A DNA stretch of 64,000 nt. Source: an uncultured Collinsella sp. Its GTDB lineage: Bacteria > Actinomycetota > Coriobacteriia > Coriobacteriales > Coriobacteriaceae. The notes beneath the pieces were generated by a model, which did no database searches, was not told the origin of the DNA, and saw only the letters and a list, made by a program, of their open reading frames with translations. Shown here piece by piece: positions 58,876-64,000 of the stretch (its first letter is position 1; each line of letters starts with the position of its first letter). The stretch is taken from positions 1 through 64,000 of the forward strand of contig CABVAC010000003.1 of the NCBI GenBank assembly GCA_902496275.1, written 5' to 3'. A program made the translations under genes and the position numbers.

Positions 58876-60252
58876 ATGTGGGCATACGAGACGACGTTCT
58901 ATCAGATCTATCCGCTGGGCTTTTGCGGGGCTCCGCGCGAAAACGCCGCGCCCGTTGCCGAGGATGAGCTCGCCCAGGCTGCCAACGCCGCGCCCAACCC
59001 CGATGCTCCTATCATGAAGGTCGCCCAATGGGCCGACTACATGCAGGAACTCGGCGTTGGCGCTGTGCTTATCAACCCACCGCTCGAATCTGATAGCCAC
59101 GGCTACGATACACGCAGCCTGCGCCATATCGACCGTCGCCTGGGTGGGGACGCCGACTTTGCCGCCGTATGCGACACGCTGCATGCCCATGGCATCCGCG
59201 TGGTGTTCGATGCCGTCTTCAACCACGTCGGCCGCGGTTTTTGGGCCTTCCGCGATGTGCAGGAGCGCAAGTGGGACTCGCCGTACAAGGACTGGTTCCA
59301 CATTAGCTTTGACGGCGATTCCTGCTATGGCGATGGCTTTTGGTACGAGGGCTGGGAAGGCCATTTTGAGCTTGTGAAGCTCAACCTGCAAAATCCCGCT
59401 GTGGTCGATTACCTGCTCGAGTCCGTGCGCCGCTGGGCCGAGGTCTTTGGCGTCGACGGCCTGCGCCTGGACGTTGCCTATATGCTCGACCGCGACTTTA
59501 TGCGCCGCCTGCACGTCTTTACCCGTGAGCTCAAGCCCGACTTTGTGCTGATCGGCGAGACGCTCCACGGCGACTACAACCAAATCGTCAACGACGAGAT
59601 GCTCGACTCCTGCACCAACTACGAGTGCTACAAGGGCCTGTACTCCAGCTTTAACTCGGTCAACATGTTCGAGATCGCCCATTCGCTGCACCGCCAGTTT
59701 GGCGGCGATCCGTGGTGCATCTACCGCGGCAAACATCTGCTGTCGTTTGTCGACAACCACGATGTGCCGCGCCTGGCAAGTATCCTCACCGACAAGTCGT
59801 GTCTGCGTCCCGCCTATGGCATGCTCTTTGGCATGCCGGGCATCCCGTGCGTCTACTATGGCAGCGAGTGGGGAATTGCCGGCGAAAAGGGTGGCCCCGA
59901 TGGCGACTGGGCGCTGCGACCTGCGCTCAATGAGCCTGCGCCCAACGAGCTGACGGCGTTCATCACGCAGCTTGCGCACCTTCGCTCGGCCGACGACGCG
60001 GCTGCCCGTGCTCTCAACTACGGTGCCTATCGCAACGTGGTGATCCAGAACAAGCAGCTGCTGTTCGAGCGCGCCTGCGACGACGCGATGGTGCTCGTGG
60101 CGGTCAATGCCGTGAACGAGCCCTACACCTTTGGAGCCGGCGAACTCAACGGCTCCTTCGTCGACCTGCTTGCCGACGACGTGCCCACGGTCGAGCTGCT
60201 GGGCTCCCTTGAGCTTGCACCCTACGAGGTGCGCTATCTGCTGAGGGCATAG
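58876..60252 (+). CDS. GH13 alpha-amylase-family glycosidase
   Basis: A cytosolic 458 aa glycosidase without signal peptide. The four GH13 regions are present: DAVFNHVG (near 113), GLRLDVAYM with the nucleophile Asp (near 194), the acid in LIGETLHGDYN (near 231), and FVDNHDVPRL (near 290). A cytosolic enzyme of this size probably cleaves imported maltodextrins; specificity cannot be read. ACCGGGAGG precedes ATG. The next gene starts 3 bases after its stop. Confidence 0.87.
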   Translation: MWAYETTFYQIYPLGFCGAPRENAAPVAEDELAQAANAAPNPDAPIMKVAQWADYMQELGVGAVLINPPLESDSHGYDTRSLRHIDRRLGGDADFAAVCDTLHAHGIRVVFDAVFNHVGRGFWAFRDVQERKWDSPYKDWFHISFDGDSCYGDGFWYEGWEGHFELVKLNLQNPAVVDYLLESVRRWAEVFGVDGLRLDVAYMLDRDFMRRLHVFTRELKPDFVLIGETLHGDYNQIVNDEMLDSCTNYECYKGLYSSFNSVNMFEIAHSLHRQFGGDPWCIYRGKHLLSFVDNHDVPRLASILTDKSCLRPAYGMLFGMPGIPCVYYGSEWGIAGEKGGPDGDWALRPALNEPAPNELTAFITQLAHLRSADDAAARALNYGAYRNVVIQNKQLLFERACDDAMVLVAVNAVNEPYTFGAGELNGSFVDLLADDVPTVELLGSLELAPYEVRYLLRA

Positions 60253-60255
60253 CTC

Positions 60256-60819
60256 GTGGCCGCGCCGGACGAGGGCTATCAACATATTGAGCATGGGTTT
60301 GAGCCCGTGTTTGACGAGCACTCGCGCGTTTTGGTGCTGGGGTCGTTTCCCTCGGTGCTCTCGCGCGCCAATGCCTTCTACTACGGCAATCCGCAGAACC
60401 GCTTTTGGCGCGTGATGGCCGCGTGCCTCGGTGTGCCCGTGCCGCCCAACGAGGGAGACTCTTTGGCGAGCGGCGAGCTCGCGACGCTCGATGCCTCGAT
60501 TGCCGCCAAGCGGGTTATGCTGCTCAACGGCGGTGTGGCCCTGTGGGATGTAATCGAGAGCTGCGACATCAAGGGTTCAAGCGACGCGAGCATCAAAAAC
60601 GTCGTTCCGGCGCATGCCGAGCGTATTACCGGCGCAGCTCCTATCGAGGTCGTTGTCTGTAACGGCGGCACGGCAGGTCGGCTCTACAAGCGCTATCTAC
60701 AAGAACGCACCGGGCTGCCGGCCATCGTTCTGCCGTCGACAAGTCCCGCCAATGCGGCATGGCGCCTGGAACGCCTTGTCGAGCGCTGGCGCGAGGCCGT
60801 TGACTGGGCTGTAATTTAA
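60256..60819 (+). CDS. DNA-deoxyinosine/uracil glycosylase (UDG family 6-like)
   Basis: A 187 aa base-excision repair enzyme. GSFPSVLSRANAFYYGNPQNRFW near 31-54 (in two parts) and the C-terminal PSTSPANAAW match the hypoxanthine-DNA glycosylase group of the UDG superfamily, which removes deaminated adenine. It starts with GTG 3 bases after the GH13 gene, an apparently chance operon. The facing gene ends one base beyond its stop. Confidence 0.85.
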   Translation: MAAPDEGYQHIEHGFEPVFDEHSRVLVLGSFPSVLSRANAFYYGNPQNRFWRVMAACLGVPVPPNEGDSLASGELATLDASIAAKRVMLLNGGVALWDVIESCDIKGSSDASIKNVVPAHAERITGAAPIEVVVCNGGTAGRLYKRYLQERTGLPAIVLPSTSPANAAWRLERLVERWREAVDWAVI

Positions 60820-60820
60820 T

Positions 60821-61483
60821 TTAGATTTTTGTTTGAGCGTGGGCGCCCAGACGTTTCAGAACGCCTCGCCAGATCGGCGCGGGCACGGCTGGCTCGGCGC
60901 AAACCATGCCGTCGGTGTCGACGTTGGCGGCATTGCCGCCGCCAAGTCGCTGTGCATGCTCGACGGAGCAGCCCATGCGCACAGCGCCCACAAGCTTATC
61001 TATCGCTTCCGAAAATGGTCGGCGCAAGAGGCCCATGCGTGGGGAATGGCGAAGCGCTGCGATGCCGCTGCCGGCGCAGATGGCAACGCCGCCACACCAC
61101 AATTGGTCATGGCGCTCACATGCCTTGTGCAGGCGAACGGCGGTCCCACGCGCCTGCTCAGTGCTCTCTTGTGCGGCTCGAATCGCGGCATAGACGCGCG
61201 TTCCCGTACCGCCAAAGCGCTCAAGCGCCTGCTCGATGGCTGTCAACGTCTCATCGTCAGCCACATCTTCAATGGCCAGCACGATGCCATCGGCAACGCT
61301 GCCGGCGTCATTTGCCTTCAAGTCGACCGGGCGGGGGAGTGCGGTGCCGGAAAGCTGTGCATAGGCGGCGATGGCATCCTGCAGGTCCCAGAGCAAAAAC
61401 TCAAGATCGGCACTATTGGGAATGCTGATATACGCAATGGTTTGCAGCGTTTTTGGTACATCGCTGCGCGCGGTCGGCTCCAT
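60821..61483 (-). CDS. Uncharacterised protein, possibly flavodoxin-like
   Basis: A 220 aa soluble protein I do not recognise with confidence. It begins with an amphipathic Asp/Ala-rich part (IPNSADLEFLLWDLQDAIAAYAQ, in part), has VADGIVLAIEDVADDETL near 62, and ends with GGVAICAGSGIAAL and RMGLLRRPFSEAIDKLVGA, the last two resembling the end of NADPH-dependent FMN reductases. AAAGGAGG directly before the ATG supports a real gene. It converges on the glycosylase gene. Confidence 0.6.
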   Translation of the reverse strand: MEPTARSDVPKTLQTIAYISIPNSADLEFLLWDLQDAIAAYAQLSGTALPRPVDLKANDAGSVADGIVLAIEDVADDETLTAIEQALERFGGTGTRVYAAIRAAQESTEQARGTAVRLHKACERHDQLWCGGVAICAGSGIAALRHSPRMGLLRRPFSEAIDKLVGAVRMGCSVEHAQRLGGGNAANVDTDGMVCAEPAVPAPIWRGVLKRLGAHAQTKI

Positions 61484-61576
61484 GCTGCCTCCTTTCCGGT
61501 TGGTTTCCGTTTAGGTTACACCGTCCGGCGGCGCCCCGCCGCGCTATCCTAGTGCAACCCTTACGAAAGGAACGCC

Positions 61577-62713
61577 ATGCGACTGCCCATGAATACCTCG
61601 CTTGCCACGCTCAAGCCCTCCGGTATCCGCCGAATCAACGCGCTCGCCGCCCAGCACCCGGGGTGCATTGCGCTTGCGCTTGGCGAGCCCGATTTTCCCA
61701 CGCCCGATGTGATTAGCGCCGAGGTGACCGCCGCACTGGACCGCGGTGACACGCACTATCCGCCCAACAACGGGCGCCCCGCCCTGCGTGAGGCGTTATC
61801 TGCCTACATGGGGGACGCGGGCCTTACGTTTTCGGCCGACGAGGTCATCCTAACCGACGGCGCGACCGAAGCCCTGTCGGCAACATTCATGGCTATGCTC
61901 AACCCCGGCGACGAGGTCATCATCCCCACGCCGGCCTTTGGCCTGTACGAAAGCATCGTCGTGGCCAACCACGCCAAAGCAGTCTTTTTGGATACGGAGC
62001 CTGCGCAATTTCAGATCGACGAGGACGCACTTCGTGCTTGCGTGACGCCGGCGACCAAGGCCATCGTCATCTGCACGCCCAACAATCCTACGGGCTGCAT
62101 CCTCAACGCGGCGTCACTCGACGCCGTGGCGCGCGTAGCGGAGCAGGCGGGCATCTACGTAATCTGCGACGACGTATATAACCGCCTAGTCTACGTGGAT
62201 GGCTACGAGCGCTTTGCCCAGCGCCACCCGGAACTGCGTGAGCAGACGGTAGTCATCGAGAGCTTTTCCAAGCCCTGGTCCATGACCGGCTGGCGCCTGG
62301 GCTGGCTCGCGGCAGCGGCACCCGTCATCGCCGAGATCGCCAAGGCTCACCAATACTTAGTATCGAGTGCCGTCTCCTTCGAAATGGACGCCGCAGCCCG
62401 AGCCCTGACCGTCGACCCAACCCCCATGCTCAAAGTCTACCGAGCCCGCCGCAAACGCGTGCTCGCAGCCTTAAACGCCATGGGCCTCGACGCGGTAGAG
62501 CCCGCAGGAGCCTTTTACACTTTCCCGAGCATCAAACAATTCGGCCTAACAAGCGAAGCCTTCTGCATCAAAGCCATCGAGGAAGCCAACGTGGCCCTAG
62601 TCCCCGGCAACTGCTTCGGCACCGAAGGCCACATCCGCCTAAGCTACTGCGTCTCCGACCAAGATCTGGACGAAGGCCTCCGCCGCCTGTCCAACTTCGT
62701 TTCAACCCTGTAG
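61577..62713 (+). CDS. Class I/II aminotransferase (PLP-dependent)
   Basis: A 378 aa fold-type I aminotransferase. GEPDFPTPDV near 37, TDGATEAL near 92, PNNPTG near 169, CDDVYN near 196, and SFSKPWSMTGWRLG with the PLP Lys near 232 are all present. The group includes PatA and AspC-like enzymes; the substrate cannot be fixed. ACGAAAGGA precedes the ATG. Codon use changes after about 62340: GAA, CGA, CTA and GCA appear often, whereas earlier parts prefer GAG and CGC. Confidence 0.88.
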   Translation: MRLPMNTSLATLKPSGIRRINALAAQHPGCIALALGEPDFPTPDVISAEVTAALDRGDTHYPPNNGRPALREALSAYMGDAGLTFSADEVILTDGATEALSATFMAMLNPGDEVIIPTPAFGLYESIVVANHAKAVFLDTEPAQFQIDEDALRACVTPATKAIVICTPNNPTGCILNAASLDAVARVAEQAGIYVICDDVYNRLVYVDGYERFAQRHPELREQTVVIESFSKPWSMTGWRLGWLAAAAPVIAEIAKAHQYLVSSAVSFEMDAAARALTVDPTPMLKVYRARRKRVLAALNAMGLDAVEPAGAFYTFPSIKQFGLTSEAFCIKAIEEANVALVPGNCFGTEGHIRLSYCVSDQDLDEGLRRLSNFVSTL

Positions 62714-62780
62714 CCATCAGGGACGCAACACATCAGCCCACCGACCCAAGCATTATGAGTGGGGCGCGCCGGCCAACGGC

Positions 62781-62970
62781 AACCCTGGCTGCCCAAAGTC
62801 AACGCAGGCACGCGCCGCCGAAGGCCAGGCGCAAGGTTTTCGTAGATTCCGCACGAGCCGAAGAGCACTTAATGTACTCTTCGTGCGAGCCAGGACTTGA
62901 CCGAGCGAAAACCTTGCGCCTGGCCTTCGGCGACGCGTGCCGGATGGTGGAATTGTGTGCAGCCAGGGTT
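62781..62970. repeat. ~190 bp nested palindrome (MITE-like)
   Basis: Outer AACCCTGGCTGC (62781-62792) is inverted at 62959-62970. Inside, CACGCG/CGCGTG and a perfect 27-base pair (62816-62842 with 62906-62932), and at the centre CGCACGA...AAGAG with CTCTTCGTGCG. No coding sequence. It stops 5 bases before the rplJ -35. Confidence 0.8.
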
Positions 62971-62974
62971 TCCA

Positions 62975-63003
62975 TTGACCGACGCCGGGGTCCCCGCCAT
63001 AAT
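62975..63003 (+). promoter_or_regulatory. rplJL promoter
   Basis: TTGACC (62975-62980), 17-base spacer, CATAAT (62998-63003). Directly downstream is the L10 leader. Confidence 0.72.
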
Positions 63004-63019
63004 ACTTTCGGTTCACGCA

Positions 63020-63153
63020 CGAATCCGCTGCCAGAGACAGCCGGCGCAAACGGGCCTTACCCGCGAGCTTAATGGGACTTCCCGCCAGCCGAGGTGGTCG
63101 AGTAGATATGTCTTCTCGCCCCCGTCGCTCATGCAGCGCGGGGGCTTTCTTTT
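63020..63153 (+). ncRNA. Ribosomal protein L10 leader
   Basis: CGCTGCCAGAGACAGCCGGCG, in two parts near 63026-63045, then CCTTACCCGCGAGCTTAATGG and CCGCCAGCCGAGGTGG-type elements match the L10 leader pattern, where L10-L12 binds to repress its own mRNA. A terminator stem GCCCCC (63118-63123)/GGGGGC (63140-63145) plus TTTCTTTTT follows, so attenuation is likely. Confidence 0.83.
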
Positions 63154-63219
63154 TGGACATGCCCCCGTCACGTCCTTGTGGCGGACCGTGCCCGGAAAGA
63201 ATTCGAGGAGGTGTAATTC

Positions 63220-63741
63220 ATGCCCCAGCAGTACAAAATCGACAAGGTTGCAGAGATCGAGTCCCGTATCGCCGAGAACGCCGGTCTGTTCGTCGTCAAC
63301 TACAACGGTCTGACGGTTAAGCAGGCTCAGGAGCTGCGTCATCAGCTTCGCGAGTGCGGCGCCGAGATGAAGGTCTACAAGAACAACCTGGTCAAGATCG
63401 CTCTCAAGAACCAGGAGCAGCCCGAGCTCGACGAGATTCTCGCCGGCCCCGTCGCTTATGTGTTCTACGAGTCCGAGCCGGTCGAGGCCGCTAAGGCCCT
63501 TAAGGACTTCTCCGCTCAGTCCAAGGGCGTCCTTGAGATCAAGGGCGGTATCTCCGACGGCAAGGCCGTTTCCGCTGATGATGTTAAGGCTATCGCCGAG
63601 CTGCCCACCAAGGATCAGCTTCTCGGCCAGATCGCCGGTCTCATCTCCGGTTTCGCTCGCGACATCGCTGTCTGCGTCAACGGCGTTTCCTCTGGTCTCG
63701 CTCGTTCGATCCAGCAGGTCTCCGAGCAGAAGGCAGCCTAG
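63220..63741 (+). CDS. rplJ: 50S ribosomal protein L10
   Basis: Anchors the L12 dimers of the ribosomal stalk. The 173 aa protein has VNYNGLTVKQAQELRHQLRE near 26, VYKNNLVKIAL near 51, and ends in the L12-binding helix with GLARSIQQVSEQ. GAGGAGG precedes the ATG. It is transcribed with rplL. Confidence 0.95.
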   Translation: MPQQYKIDKVAEIESRIAENAGLFVVNYNGLTVKQAQELRHQLRECGAEMKVYKNNLVKIALKNQEQPELDEILAGPVAYVFYESEPVEAAKALKDFSAQSKGVLEIKGGISDGKAVSADDVKAIAELPTKDQLLGQIAGLISGFARDIAVCVNGVSSGLARSIQQVSEQKAA

Positions 63742-63843
63742 TCGCTGTTTTCACCCGCGGCGGCAACGCCGCACCCCTGGCGCATTCGCGCCGTGTTTTA
63801 ACTGATCTCCGTGCACAGACACGGAAACCGAAAGGACTTAGAA

Positions 63844-64000
63844 ATGGCTAAGCTTACCACCGATGAGATCATCGATGCTCTTAAGGAAATGACCCTTCTC
63901 GAGGCTTCCGAGCTCGTCAAGGCTATCGAGGACACCTTCGGCGTTTCCGCCGCTGCTCCTGCCGCTGTTGTCGCCGCTCCCGCTGCTGGCGCTGCTGAGG
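63844..64000 (+). CDS. rplL: 50S ribosomal protein L7/L12 (5' part)
   Basis: Stalk protein that recruits translation factors. The 52 visible codons start MAKLTTDEIIDALKEMTLLE, the L12 dimerisation domain, and run into the Ala-rich hinge (AAAPAAVVAAPAAGAAE). GAAAGGA precedes the ATG. Cut by the window end. Confidence 0.95.
   Translation, partial: MAKLTTDEIIDALKEMTLLEASELVKAIEDTFGVSAAAPAAVVAAPAAGAAE

Overview
The window looks like a chromosomal segment of a Collinsella-type gut bacterium (Coriobacteriia, Actinomycetota). This is inferred from high GC with GAG/GTC/CTC-biased codons, short operons with GGAGG ribosome sites, an MEP isoprenoid pathway (ispD, ispE, ispF), a Veg-type protein and the overall gene content. 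No phage, transposase, rRNA or CRISPR array is visible.

Layout. 1-7.1 kb: end of an upstream gene, tRNA-Val with a partial copy, asnB, a MurE-type ligase, a HAD phosphatase, murI and rph. 7.2-12.8 kb: rdgB, dtd, veg, ispE, tRNA-Pro, tatA, greA and a lysS with an extra C-terminal tRNA-binding domain. 13.1-21.0 kb: accessory block with a ThrE-type exporter, a DUF2798 membrane protein, and a giant two-headed acyl-CoA dehydratase activase followed by its TetR-type regulator. 21.1-28.3 kb: clpC, pepD, a hipBA toxin-antitoxin pair with three evenly spaced operators, and mntP under a Mn2+ (yybP-ykoY) riboswitch. 28.4-39.4 kb: disA-ispD-ispF-cysS-rlmB-yacP, four tRNAs, tuf, rpmG, tRNA-Trp, secE, nusG, rplK, rplA. 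39.4-63.0 kb: a second accessory block (phosphoesterase, ParB-like/BMP fusion, MscS channel, ABC importer, WYL regulator, asnS, PTS EIIA, esterase, GntR/DDAH/APC module, feoAB, MFS, GH13, DNA glycosylase, aminotransferase). 63.0-64.0 kb: L10 leader, rplJ and the start of rplL.

The order lysS ... clpC ... disA-ispDF-cysS-rlmB-yacP-rpmG-secE-nusG-rplKA ... rplJL is the order known from Bacillus subtilis. The window therefore reads as an old housekeeping backbone into which accessory modules were inserted between, rarely within, the ancestral clusters. The largest insertion, about 24 kb, separates rplKA from rplJL, which now has its own promoter and L10 leader.

The most unusual signal is not a protein. 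Intergenic spaces carry at least seven families of near-perfect palindromes. One family has a GGGACAGG loop-side motif, and four of its six copies begin exactly at a TAA stop codon, all in the same orientation relative to the gene. Arms differ between copies but stay complementary. Others include a nested array at 34.33-34.72 kb and a ~190 bp nested palindrome just upstream of the rplJ promoter. Two tRNA genes have partial duplicates beside them that look like integration scars.
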